NCBI GenBank assembly: GCA_021825035.1
Contig: JAKAIQ010000012.1
Span: 1-16,605 of the forward strand
Origin: Deltaproteobacteria bacterium
Lineage (GTDB): Bacteria; Desulfobacterota; GWC2-55-46
Direction: 5' to 3'
DNA: 16,605 nt
Every line of letters starts with the position of its first letter. Position 1 is the first letter of the stretch. This document shows, one piece after another, positions 1 through 7,994 of the stretch. The translations under genes were made by a program, and so were the position numbers. Under the pieces are notes generated by a model. It was given only the letters and a program-made list of their open reading frames with translations. It had not been told where the DNA came from and made no database searches.

Positions 1-2310
1 CGATCTCAGCCTGAGGGCGCGCAGGCTTTCTATCGTAGAGCGCATATCGCCAGGTATCCACACCCTTACCCCGATCATTTTCGGGCCGCGCTGCACCTCC
101 GTGGTGATCTTTCCGCTTAAAAGGCCTTTCAGCATGCGCGTGACCGACTCCGGGTCCACTCCCTCCAGAGCCGCCCGTACCCGGTCGACCCTTATGTTAA
201 GGGCGTCCCCGGCGAGGACGACCCCGTCTTTCACATCGACGACTCCGGGAATTTTTCCTATCGCGCCTGCGACCTTGGGTCCGAGCCTCATGAGCAGGTC
301 CATGTCGTCGGAGTAAATGGCTATTTCTATGGGCTGAGGCACAGCCGTAAGATCGCCGATAAGGTCTTCCATCAGCTGCGCCATCTCTATCTCAAGCCCC
401 GGGACCGACCTCTCCACCCTTGAGCGCACTTCGTCCATTACGGTTTCGATGGGGCGGCGCGGGAAGGGCTTGAGGCGTACAAAAAAATCACCTGTGTATG
501 ACTCGGTAAGCCCCCCGCCGAGTTGAAGCCCCGTGCGTCTGGAGTAGGTATCCACGTCCGGGATCGACCGGAGTATCGTCTCCACCTGTTTAAGGAGGCG
601 ATCGGTTTCTGTAAGCGAGGTTCCGGGCGCGGCCCGGTAATCGATGATAAAGCCGCCCTCGTCCATGGACGGCATGAAACCTGAGCCAACGCCCCTGTAG
701 CTTAACCACCCTGAAAGGACGAGCGGGACTATTGCGAAGATCAGGAGCCACGGGCGCGCCAGGAGTCGCCGCATCATGGCCCCGTACCGGTCGAGGACCC
801 TTTTTGCGAGAGGGCCCTGCTTTTCCTGCTCGGCGTCCTTCCGGCTGAGCATGTGGTCCGCCATCAGGGGAACCGCGAGCATGGCTATGAAAAACGAGAT
901 GAAGAGTCCGGCGGCCATTGTAAGCGACAGTGGCTTGAAAAACGCGCCCGTTACCCCGGATAGGAACGCGAGCGGCGCGAAGATGATTATTGTCGATGCC
1001 GAGGAGCCCGCAAGGGGCTTCGCGAACTCCCGCGCCGCGCCGAGCACGCTTCCGTGGCGTTCGCCGCCCTCCCGGAGCCTGCGGATGATCTGCTCGGTCA
1101 TGACTATGTTGTCGTCTATGATGAGCCCGACAGCGGCGGCCATGCCGCCGAGGGTCATGATGTTGAAGCTCATGTGGAGGATGTAGAGAAGAAGGACGGT
1201 GGCGGCCAGCACGCTCGGCACGGTAATAACGGCGATAAGGGTTATTTTTATGTTTCGGAGAAAAAGGAAGAGTATCGCGGCCGCCAGCGCGATGCCGATA
1301 AGAACCGCGTCGCGGACGCTCGCTGCCGAAGAGAGGATGAGTTCGCTCTGATCGTACCAGTTGGCGATCCTTATCCCTTCGGGCAGGCGGCCCCTAAATT
1401 CCGCCAGCATGGCCTTAACTTTTCCCGCGATCCGCACCGTATTGCCGCCGGGCTGCTGGAATATCTGGAAGATAACCGCGTCATGGCCGTCGGCCGTTAC
1501 ACGCGTCCACCGGGGCGCAACGCCCCGCTCTACCGTTGCCACGTCATCGAGAAGGACAATCCCGTTTTTGCCGGAGCGCAGTACCGTTTTACGGATACCC
1601 GCCAGACGAGTCTGGCGGGTATCGGACATTACCATGTAAAGCTTGTAGTTGTCCTCAAGCCGTCCGACGGCGGTAATGACGTTGGCGGCTGAGAGGGCCC
1701 TGGCGACGTCATCCAGGGAGAGTCCGTATGAGGCCAGCCTCGAAGGGTCGGCGGTCACCCTGTATTCCTCCTGCGCCCCGCCGAGGACTCCGACCCTGGC
1801 CACACCCCTTACCGTGGAAAGGAGCGGCCTCAGCTGATAGAGGGCGATGTCGCGGAGTTCCACGAGAGGCCGCGTATCGGAGGTAATGCTGTAAGCGAGC
1901 ACCGGAAAGACCGTCGGGTCCATCCGGCGAACCGTGAACGACGTTCCGGACGGCAGTTCCGGCAGCTTCTGGCTGACGGCTGACTGAACCTCGAGCATCG
2001 CCTTGACCATGTCGAGGCCCCAGTCGAAGTTTATGGATATCTCCGAGCTTCCGCGGCTGCTTGTGGAACGGACGCTCAAAACCCCGGGGATAGCCCTTAC
2101 CGCCTCTTCAACCGGCCATGTCACCTCGATGGCCATGCGGTCCGATGGCCGGTTGCCCGCGTCAAGGTCCACCACCACTCTTGGGAAATCCACAGCCGGG
2201 AAAAGAGCTACCGGAAGACTAAAGCTGCTTGCGAGCCCGCCAGCCACCAGCAGCGCCATGAAGAATAAGACCGACCGCCTGTGCGATTGTATCCAGTTTA
2301 TAACCGTCAT
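1..2310 (-). CDS. RND efflux pump inner-membrane permease (N-terminal 770 residues, cut by window start)
   Basis: Proton-driven inner-membrane pump subunit of a tripartite exporter. The frame is open from the ATG at 2310 to base 1, giving 770 codons of a family usually about 1,020-1,060 residues long, so the C-terminal quarter lies outside. Visible are a first membrane helix, periplasmic porter-domain text, a block of membrane helices in the 330-500 range, and a second periplasmic domain starting near GFMPSMDEGG. The fourth-helix region reads GLIIDDNIVM with Asp399-Asp400. A DD pair here is typical of AcrB-like (HAE) pumps, whereas metal pumps of the CzcA/CusA type usually have one Asp at this place. 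The start overlaps the adaptor stop as ATGA, indicating translational coupling. Family assignment is firm; substrate is not deducible, and metals, drugs or lipophilic compounds all remain possible. Confidence 0.95.
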   Translation of the reverse strand, partial: MTVINWIQSHRRSVLFFMALLVAGGLASSFSLPVALFPAVDFPRVVVDLDAGNRPSDRMAIEVTWPVEEAVRAIPGVLSVRSTSSRGSSEISINFDWGLDMVKAMLEVQSAVSQKLPELPSGTSFTVRRMDPTVFPVLAYSITSDTRPLVELRDIALYQLRPLLSTVRGVARVGVLGGAQEEYRVTADPSRLASYGLSLDDVARALSAANVITAVGRLEDNYKLYMVMSDTRQTRLAGIRKTVLRSGKNGIVLLDDVATVERGVAPRWTRVTADGHDAVIFQIFQQPGGNTVRIAGKVKAMLAEFRGRLPEGIRIANWYDQSELILSSAASVRDAVLIGIALAAAILFLFLRNIKITLIAVITVPSVLAATVLLLYILHMSFNIMTLGGMAAAVGLIIDDNIVMTEQIIRRLREGGERHGSVLGAAREFAKPLAGSSASTIIIFAPLAFLSGVTGAFFKPLSLTMAAGLFISFFIAMLAVPLMADHMLSRKDAEQEKQGPLAKRVLDRYGAMMRRLLARPWLLIFAIVPLVLSGWLSYRGVGSGFMPSMDEGGFIIDYRAAPGTSLTETDRLLKQVETILRSIPDVDTYSRRTGLQLGGGLTESYTGDFFVRLKPFPRRPIETVMDEVRSRVERSVPGLEIEMAQLMEDLIGDLTAVPQPIEIAIYSDDMDLLMRLGPKVAGAIGKIPGVVDVKDGVVLAGDALNIRVDRVRAALEGVDPESVTRMLKGLLSGKITTEVQRGPKMIGVRVWIPGDMRSTIESLRALRLRS

Positions 2311-3389
2311 CGAGCCGTCGTCACTTTCACCGCCATGCCGTCCTTCAGTTCATAATTTCCGAGGACGACCACCCGGTCTCCCGGCCTTATGCCCCCGCCT
2401 GTGACCACGACATTCTTCCTGTTTGACAGGCTTGGCTCAACATAACGCTTTACGGCCCTGTTTTTCTTTACGGTAAAAAGGACGTAGCGCCCGCCTTCTG
2501 GCAGTACCGCGGCCATGGGAACCATGAGTCCTTCCGCCCTTGCTATCGCCATCTTGCCCCGGATATATTCGCCGAGGAGAAAATCCTGTGACGACGGCAA
2601 CGAGACAAAGACATCGACCAGCCTTGTGGCAGGGTTTACGGCGCTCGAAATCTTCCGGATGCGCCCGGCGGCTTCGAGCCGGGTTTCGACATTTACATGA
2701 GAAAGCGAGACGGCTCCTCCGGCCCTGATAGATTTAATATCCTCCGGTTCGATCCCGATCAGGGCCTCAAGCCGGTTCCTGGCGACTATTTCGACGAGCG
2801 GGGCGCCTGCCGGGACTATCGATCCCTCCTGGACGTTGACCTTGCTGACGAGGCCGGCTGTATCGGCTCTTACAGCCCTTAGTCCGTCTATGCCCTGCTT
2901 TTTCATGCTTTCTATCCGGAGCCTGGCCTCTTCAAACGACTGCCTGGACTTAAGGAGCTGATCGTTCGTCGCCAGTTTGAGGGCGATCCGCCGCCTCATC
3001 TGCTTAAGGCCCTCTCGCGCGAGCCTGAAAGCGTTTCGGGCTTCTTCGAGTTTGAGATACGTGTCAGGGCTTGGTTCGATGCTTAAAAGGACTTCACCGG
3101 AAGAGATTTTCTGGCCTCCGCTGACCATGATGCGCCTTGCCCTGCTTTCAAAGGGCACGGATAGCACCTGTACAGCTCCGGGGGCGGGGACGACGGTCCC
3201 GTAAGCCTCCACCTCTTCAGTTACAGTCCCGATCGTTGCCGGCGCGACCTCGACACTTGCTACAGGCCCGCCCTCTTCGGCTGCCGCCCCGGGATTCCCT
3301 TCAATCCTCCATCTCCCTGAGATAAGCAAGTAGGCGCCTACCGCAACGGCTGCGGCTATGACGAGTATTATCAACAAACGGCGATTCAT
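2307..3389 (-). CDS. RND periplasmic adaptor (membrane fusion protein, HlyD/AcrA type)
   Basis: Periplasmic adaptor of 360 residues linking the RND permease to the outer-membrane channel. It begins MNRRLLIILVIAAAVAV, an uncleaved-looking N-terminal membrane anchor, followed by a lipoyl-like half-motif region (VSGGQKISSGEVLLSIEPSPDTY), an alpha-helical hairpin of roughly residues 110-170, the second lipoyl half (VNVQEGSIVPAGAPLVEI), a beta-barrel and a C-terminal membrane-proximal domain. The ATG at 3389 was chosen because AAGGGGG lies about five bases upstream; the frame extends to an ATG at 3443, but no ribosome-binding site precedes it and the extra 18 residues are arginine/lysine-rich and uninformative. 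It shares four bases with the permease start, so the two are probably made in fixed ratio. Confidence 0.93.
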   Translation of the reverse strand: MNRRLLIILVIAAAVAVGAYLLISGRWRIEGNPGAAAEEGGPVASVEVAPATIGTVTEEVEAYGTVVPAPGAVQVLSVPFESRARRIMVSGGQKISSGEVLLSIEPSPDTYLKLEEARNAFRLAREGLKQMRRRIALKLATNDQLLKSRQSFEEARLRIESMKKQGIDGLRAVRADTAGLVSKVNVQEGSIVPAGAPLVEIVARNRLEALIGIEPEDIKSIRAGGAVSLSHVNVETRLEAAGRIRKISSAVNPATRLVDVFVSLPSSQDFLLGEYIRGKMAIARAEGLMVPMAAVLPEGGRYVLFTVKKNRAVKRYVEPSLSNRKNVVVTGGGIRPGDRVVVLGNYELKDGMAVKVTTAR

Positions 3390-3459
3390 CGTAGCCCCCT
3401 TCAGACCACGGCCTGGCTTTTTTCGCCCGGCGCGGGATAGCATTTCATCATCAAAAATC

Positions 3460-4857
3460 TTATCTGCCGGCGCCCTGCCGCCCTAAATACTCCCCCGCGG
3501 CTACTTCGAGCGCGATATTCTGCTCGGCGAGGTTTAGCTTCAGGTTTAGCTCTTCCATCTCCCTGGCGAGGAGATCACTACGCGCGTTGTAATAGCTGGG
3601 CGCATCGACAATGCCTTCAAGCAACGCCCTGCGATATGTCTCGACAAGGTTTTTCAAGGCAGGAATAAGCTCCTCGGCCGAATGTATACGGGCCTCCGTG
3701 GACTTCATATCTACGAGGATGAGCGCCACTTCCGATCTTGCCTCGAAGAGCCTGGCGGTGTATTCGTCGAATAGCTTCTTCCTTGTTGCCTCTTCCAGGG
3801 CGATGGCGCCCTGGTTCCTGTCGAAAACCGGCAGATCCATGGTTATGCCGAAACCGGCCGATACGACGCCGGTATTGTCATGCCCTCCTGTAAGCCCTAT
3901 GCCAATCCTGGGGAACTGGGCAAGTACGGCCGCCCTCAGGCGCGCGTCCTGGCTCCGGTATCCTTTTTGGAGGGCGAGAAGGTCGAGCCTTCGTTCTTCC
4001 AGCCCCTCTATTATACTTGCCTGAGGCGGGATGTTCCGCGCCGAGAGCGGAGATATATCCTTTTCAAGAGCAATGGCCCGTTCCGGCGGCAGGCCCAGCG
4101 TCCGGTTAAGGGCAAGCCGTTCGTCGCTCTGCCGCCGTTCGACGGCAAGCACCGAGGCATTGGCCCTCTCAAGCGCGGCACGGGCGGCCGCGAGATCAAC
4201 GACCGTAACGGCCCCGATCTCGGCCCCTTTTTTGAAGGTCTCAAGGTTTTCCCCGAGCCTTTTTTCTTCTTCCCTTACCGCCTCAAGCTCCTTTTCTATG
4301 AAGAAGAGCCTGTACACATGGAGCCTTGCGGCCTGCGCCACCTGCCATTCCTGCCATGCTATGTCAAGGTCGACTGAAGCGGCGCTCGCGGCGGCCTCGT
4401 CTATCCGCGCGTTCCTTGTTATGAGCGGCACAACATCCCAGCCCAACCCTCCGCCAAGCGCCGTTACCGTTCCGGGAAGCAGGCCCGCCACCGGGAAGTC
4501 CATGTTGTATGATAATTGAGGGTTTGGAAGTATATGCGCTTGCAGAAGCTCAGCCCGGGCTATTCCCCTGCGGTCGCGGACGGCTCGCAGCCCCGGGTTC
4601 AAGATGACCGCCAGTACGGCCGCTCCATCCGGTGAGAGACCTTTTTCGAGGTCGATGACAACGGGCTTCAAGATGGGATGTTTGATCTCTCCAGCCTTTG
4701 CCCGGATTACGTCCATTCCGGGAGTCTTGAGCGCTCGTTCGACTGCCGCCCGGTCAAGGGGCATCGGCCTGTATGAAGCGCAACCCTGCAAGACGAAAAA
4801 GGCCGCGACAATAAGGAAGCAAGTTTTTTCATACGTGACCGGTTTAGAAACCAGCAT
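3460..4857 (-). CDS. TolC-family outer-membrane efflux lipoprotein
   Basis: Outer-membrane channel subunit of the exporter, 465 residues. The N-terminus has a hydrophobic segment ending in a lipobox, LQGC with Cys26, so it should be lipidated and anchored in the outer membrane (as in CusC/OprM-type proteins). The text SPDGAAVLAVILNPGLRAVRDRRGIARAELLQAHILPNPQLSY is the characteristic first segment of the outer-membrane efflux protein family, followed by long amphipathic helices rich in Ala, Glu and Leu in two repeats. Only one in-frame ATG precedes the signal peptide; AGAGGCGGAA upstream gives a moderate ribosome-binding site. It lies 91 bases after the kinase gene and 70 bases before the adaptor gene, all on the minus strand, with no clear promoter or terminator seen between. 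Confidence 0.92.
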   Translation of the reverse strand: MLVSKPVTYEKTCFLIVAAFFVLQGCASYRPMPLDRAAVERALKTPGMDVIRAKAGEIKHPILKPVVIDLEKGLSPDGAAVLAVILNPGLRAVRDRRGIARAELLQAHILPNPQLSYNMDFPVAGLLPGTVTALGGGLGWDVVPLITRNARIDEAAASAASVDLDIAWQEWQVAQAARLHVYRLFFIEKELEAVREEEKRLGENLETFKKGAEIGAVTVVDLAAARAALERANASVLAVERRQSDERLALNRTLGLPPERAIALEKDISPLSARNIPPQASIIEGLEERRLDLLALQKGYRSQDARLRAAVLAQFPRIGIGLTGGHDNTGVVSAGFGITMDLPVFDRNQGAIALEEATRKKLFDEYTARLFEARSEVALILVDMKSTEARIHSAEELIPALKNLVETYRRALLEGIVDAPSYYNARSDLLAREMEELNLKLNLAEQNIALEVAAGEYLGRQGAGR

Positions 4858-4948
4858 TCAATTTCCGCCTCTTTCAAGTATTGAAGCAATGGAACCGAAA
4901 CGTTTTCTTTCTCAAACAACGAAGAAGGCCGGAATATGGTGAATATCT

Positions 4949-6391
4949 TTAAGCCTCCGCATCGTCCGGGGCTCTTTTCAGATAGACCGAAACAGCCGTG
5001 CCGGAGCCGGGCGCGCTTTTTATATCGATGCGGCCTCCGTGAAGCTTCACTATAAGATCGCAGATGCTCAAACCGAGTCCGGCGCCGCCGGTATCTCTCG
5101 AACGTGATTTATCGACCCGGTAAAAACGATCAAATACCCTGCCGAGATCGTTTTCCGGTATGCCTATTCCAGTGTCTTTAATCTCGGTTACGACAAAATC
5201 CGTCTCATTCCTTACTGAAATATCGACGGTCCCGCCGGAGACATTATATTTTATTGAGTTATCCAGGAGATTGAAGAAAAGCTCCATAAGCATGGCCCTG
5301 TCGCCGCGAATCCGCCCGGCAACGCGCTCCGGCCCGTTTATGCGTATGCCGGCCCGCCCGGCAACCGGCCCCAGAAGGCCCGCCGCCTCGCATACGAGGT
5401 CGGCCGGGTTTATATCCTCAAGCCTGAGCTCCGTTCTCTCGCCGCTCAGGCGAGCCGAGGCAAGGAGCTTGCTCACCGTCTCGGACATCATCTTCGCCGC
5501 TTCCATGACGGCCTTAAAGGCTTCCCTGTATTCCGCCGATGTCCTTTCCCGCCTTAGCATTATCTCGCTATGGCTTAAAATGACGGAAAGCGGCACCTTG
5601 AGCTCGTGGGAGGCATCGGCGGCAAACTGCTTCTGACGCCTGAAAAGCATGTCCAGGCTGTCAAAGGTCCTGTTGAATGAAGACGCCAGCGCCGCAAGTT
5701 CCCCGGGTATACCCTCCGTCTTTATCCTCTCCGAGAGGTTAGCCTCGGAAATCCTGCTTACCGTGTCTGAAATATCCTTTACCGGGGCAAGGGCCTTTCC
5801 CGCTATGAGCAAGCCGCCAGAGGCGGAGGCGAACATGATAAAGACGATGGAGCCGACGAGTATTATCCTGTAGCTCCTGAGGAGTTTTAGCTGGCCCCTT
5901 ATCTCCTCGGCGCATTGAACAATAAGGCCGGCGCGCCGGCCTCCGGCAACATGCCCTTTGCCGGCTCCGGTTGCGTATTCCACTGCCATACGGTAATTGA
6001 TAAGCCTTACCGGGACTCCGTTCAAAAACGCCGTCTCGAAGACCGCCCCGCCGCCCTCGGAATCGGCCGGAAGCTCCGAGCCGCCGAGCGAATTCGACTT
6101 CTTCACGATCGTACCGTCAGGGAGCCGTATCTGAAAGAAGACTCCGGCGTTCAGGCCGTACTCCCTGGTGATGTCCTCGGAAAAATCGAAGCTTGCCCTG
6201 CTTCCGCTTTCGCTTATATTGTCGTTTATGAGCACGGAAAGTGCCCTGGCCCTGGAAAGGAGGCTCGCGTCGACGGAATCGTAGACGATCTTCCCGATGC
6301 TGAAATAAAGGACGGCCCCCAGGGTGGAGAGGGCCAGGAAGAAGACGCCCATGTAAAAAATTATTATCTTCGCCTTTATGGAGGAGAGCAT
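4949..6391 (-). CDS. Sensor histidine kinase of the efflux locus (CusS-like architecture)
   Basis: Membrane sensor kinase, 480 residues, that should phosphorylate the adjacent response regulator. Order of domains: membrane helix at about 8-30; periplasmic sensor of about 145 residues; second helix at about 175-197; HAMP linker about 198-250; phospho-acceptor helix with SHELKVPLSVI, His262 (most family members have SHELRTPL here, a conservative variation); ATP-binding domain with LLDNSIKYN (Asn378), DTGIGI (406-411) and GGAGLGLS (435-442). Its ATG lies one base after the regulator stop codon, and AAAGGGTAGG at the regulator end serves as ribosome-binding site. The downstream exporter genes make it the likely controller of that pump. 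The sensed ligand cannot be read from the sequence; the sensor domain contains no obvious Cys/His/Met metal cluster, with a single Cys160 near the second helix. Confidence 0.95.
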   Translation of the reverse strand: MLSSIKAKIIIFYMGVFFLALSTLGAVLYFSIGKIVYDSVDASLLSRARALSVLINDNISESGSRASFDFSEDITREYGLNAGVFFQIRLPDGTIVKKSNSLGGSELPADSEGGGAVFETAFLNGVPVRLINYRMAVEYATGAGKGHVAGGRRAGLIVQCAEEIRGQLKLLRSYRIILVGSIVFIMFASASGGLLIAGKALAPVKDISDTVSRISEANLSERIKTEGIPGELAALASSFNRTFDSLDMLFRRQKQFAADASHELKVPLSVILSHSEIMLRRERTSAEYREAFKAVMEAAKMMSETVSKLLASARLSGERTELRLEDINPADLVCEAAGLLGPVAGRAGIRINGPERVAGRIRGDRAMLMELFFNLLDNSIKYNVSGGTVDISVRNETDFVVTEIKDTGIGIPENDLGRVFDRFYRVDKSRSRDTGGAGLGLSICDLIVKLHGGRIDIKSAPGSGTAVSVYLKRAPDDAEA

Positions 6392-6392
6392 C

Positions 6393-7061
6393 CTACCCTT
6401 TGAGCACGTATCCGGCCCCGCGCATCGTATGGATGAGCCTCCTGCCGGAGCCGCTTTCCAACTTGTTCCTTAGACGGTTGATGAAGACGTCTATGATATT
6501 GCTGTCGAGGTCGAAGTCATGCCCGTAGAGGTGCTCGGAGAGCGATATCCGCGTGAGTACCCTGTTCCTGTTCAGGGCCATATACTCAAGGAGGGCGTAC
6601 TCCTTTGCAGAAAGGGCGACGTCCTTTCCATCAATTTTCACCCCGTGGGTCGCCATGTCTATGGAAAGGCCGTCTATCTCAATGACCGAGGTCTTTGTGT
6701 CCGAGGCGCGCCTCAAAAGCGCCCGTATCCGCGCGAGCAGCTCCTCAAAAAGGACCGGTTTGGTCATGTATTCGTCCGCTCCGCCGTCGAGACCCGTGAC
6801 CTTGTCGGCAAGCGTATCCATCGCCGTGAGCATCATGACCGGGGTCTTTACCCCCGCCCTCCGGATGGTCTTCAATATCGTCATCCCATCCACGCCGGGG
6901 AGCATGATATCGAGTATGATCACGTCCGAGGGCTCGTTGGCGGCCATGAAGAGCCCGTCCTCTCCGTTATAGGCGACGTCGACCGCGTAGCCCTCTTCCT
7001 CGAGCCCTTTCTTGAGGATGTAGGCGAATGGCTTTTCGTCTTCAACTATCAATATCCGCAT
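6393..7061 (-). CDS. OmpR/PhoB-family response regulator
   Basis: Two-component response regulator of 222 residues. The receiver domain holds the acidic pocket (Glu7-Asp8), phospho-acceptor Asp51 in ILDIMLPG, Thr80 and Lys101 in YMTKP; the C-terminal half is a winged-helix DNA-binding domain with LSAKEYALLEYMALNRNRVLTR and the closing RGAGYVL motif. All catalytic and switch residues expected of the family are present. The frame starts at the ATG closest to a plausible ribosome-binding site (AAGGGC) and to a sigma70-like promoter at 7086-7113. It is translationally linked to the kinase gene. Similar regulator-kinase pairs beside RND pumps (CusRS, CzcRS, CopRS) control the pump operon, and the same role is inferred here. 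Confidence 0.95.
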   Translation of the reverse strand: MRILIVEDEKPFAYILKKGLEEEGYAVDVAYNGEDGLFMAANEPSDVIILDIMLPGVDGMTILKTIRRAGVKTPVMMLTAMDTLADKVTGLDGGADEYMTKPVLFEELLARIRALLRRASDTKTSVIEIDGLSIDMATHGVKIDGKDVALSAKEYALLEYMALNRNRVLTRISLSEHLYGHDFDLDSNIIDVFINRLRNKLESGSGRRLIHTMRGAGYVLKG

Positions 7062-7085
7062 CGTCCCAGCCCTTATTCCCTTGCT

Positions 7086-7113
7086 ATTTTATCATGTACG
7101 GGCTAACTTACAA
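7086..7113 (-). promoter_or_regulatory. Sigma70-like promoter for the regulator-kinase-efflux genes
   Basis: On the minus strand, TTGTAA (7108-7113) and TAAAAT (7086-7091) are separated by 16 bases. Transcription would start near 7079, giving a leader of about 17 bases before the regulator ATG at 7061. The match is 4/6 and 5/6 to consensus, so this is a prediction only; transcription could also enter from the PepSY gene upstream. Confidence 0.5.
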
Positions 7114-7143
7114 AGCGCCGGAGGCCGTCATCGCAGGTCTCTC

Positions 7144-7266
7144 TCAAGCGGCTTTTTTTGCGCTTTCGTATAAGGGCCTTCGGCAGGTGCTTTTCCCAGC
7201 GTCATTCATTTCATACTCCATGCGATACCAAGGCTTGTCCTGCGGCCATTTGCCTGTTGTTGTCAT
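7144..7266 (-). CDS. Possible 40-residue small protein between PepSY and regulator genes
   Basis: A 40-codon minus-strand frame with ATG at 7264-7266 and TGA at 7144-7146, lying between the PepSY stop and the regulator promoter. The product would begin MTTTGKWPQDKPWYRMEYEM, with Trp, Tyr and charged residues in a protein-like mix and no signal peptide. A weak GAGG lies about 12 bases upstream. I do not recognise the sequence. A chance frame of this length is quite possible; the case for it is its position in an otherwise tightly packed operon and its amino-acid composition. Confidence 0.3.
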   Translation of the reverse strand: MTTTGKWPQDKPWYRMEYEMNDAGKSTCRRPLYESAKKAA

Positions 7267-7280
7267 TTCCGAGCCGCGCC

Positions 7281-7589
7281 TCAGTCCGGGTGCGGCCCTT
7301 CAATCGAATTTTCAAGTATCCTGCCTGTTTTGGCGTCTACGCCGACCTCGCGGGTGATATGGCCCTTGCGGATGTCAAAGGAATAGCGCAGGCCGCTGCC
7401 GCCGCTCTCTTTTTCCAGCTCCTCGGATATTATCTTGCCGTGGAAGGCCTTCAGGGCCGCCTTGCGGGCTTCCTCAATGGTGATCCTTGCCTCTTTCGCG
7501 TATTTTGCACCGGTAAAAGCATGGACGGCAGAACCAAAGATCAAAACTACGGCGGCGATTGCGCTCGTTACAATCAGCTCTTTTTTCAT
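7281..7589 (-). CDS. Secreted PepSY-domain protein
   Basis: A 102-residue protein with a clear Sec signal peptide (MKKELIVTSAIAAVVLIFGSAVHA, predicted cleavage after VHA) followed by a single PepSY repeat: ITIEEARKAALKAFHGKIISEELEKE, then a strand pair ending VGVDAKTGRIL. PepSY domains are small periplasmic or extracytoplasmic modules, often found beside two-component systems and thought to bind or inhibit partners; what this one binds is unknown. The start is secure: AAAGGAG sits eight bases upstream of the ATG. It is the first gene of the minus-strand efflux locus and has its own -10 element at 7641-7646. A periplasmic accessory to the kinase or pump is the reasonable inference. Confidence 0.9.
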   Translation of the reverse strand: MKKELIVTSAIAAVVLIFGSAVHAFTGAKYAKEARITIEEARKAALKAFHGKIISEELEKESGGSGLRYSFDIRKGHITREVGVDAKTGRILENSIEGPHPD

Positions 7590-7635
7590 TTTTTTTCTCC
7601 TTTAAATAAACGTGCAAGCCCTCAACCCTGGCTTT

Positions 7636-7674
7636 CGTTCATTATATCCGTCAAAGATTACGGGAAGATGAACG
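7636..7674 (-). promoter_or_regulatory. -10 element of the PepSY gene framed by a 7-base inverted repeat
   Basis: A perfect TATAAT (minus strand, 7641-7646) lies about 50 bases upstream of the PepSY ATG, but no good -35 is seen 16-18 bases further up. CGTTCAT (7636-7642) and ATGAACG (7668-7674) form an inverted repeat that brackets the -10 and the missing -35 position. A strong -10 with a poor -35 is what activator-dependent promoters show; binding of the linked response regulator is an inference. Confidence 0.4.
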
Positions 7675-7988
7675 CACTTGGCCGGATAAGTTCTTTTTCG
7701 GCAGTCTCACAACAGGCCTGAGTTTGCGTTCGGCAAATATCGGTATGATAACGCCGTGGCCGGGTCTTTATTCAGCGGCTTGAAAAAAGAACGTGCGAGG
7801 CGTAGAATCTATCGGACAAGGGTAGAGGCTGGAGCGGACCCATTTTACTGCATGGAGGTCTTTTGCAACCCGGCTCCCTCGGCTATGACTTCGAGACGGC
7901 TTCTTCGGGCAACTGTCTGCAAAACCAGGGGACATCGAAATGACCGGCTTTCGCATGGCGACAATATCTTATCGATTGGAAAACGAGG
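7675..7988. other. Gene-free stretch upstream of endonuclease III
   Basis: About 310 bases between the PepSY promoter and the endonuclease III gene. The frames present give Arg/Ser-rich, low-quality translations without recognisable domains, so I call no gene. The only convincing element is a plus-strand promoter at 7780-7808, listed separately. No repeat array, tRNA or terminator is visible. Confidence 0.5.
7780..7808 (+). promoter_or_regulatory. Sigma70-like promoter upstream of endonuclease III
   Basis: TTGAAA (7780-7785) and TAGAAT (7803-7808) are each 5/6 matches to consensus and are separated by the ideal 17 bases. Transcription would start near 7815, about 180 bases before the endonuclease III start, with no convincing gene in between. 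Either the mRNA has a long leader or a small RNA is made here. Confidence 0.5.
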
Positions 7989-7994
7989 TTGTTG

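Noticed and set aside
1054..1692. 212-codon plus-strand frame opposite the RND permease.
   Set aside because: The minus strand there encodes conserved permease text including the GLIIDDNIVM helix; the plus frame is charged, repetitive and without domains.
4858..4948. Possible separate promoter between the kinase and TolC-like genes.
   Set aside because: TTGTTT is present but no -10 stands 16-18 bases away, so I assume read-through from the regulator promoter.
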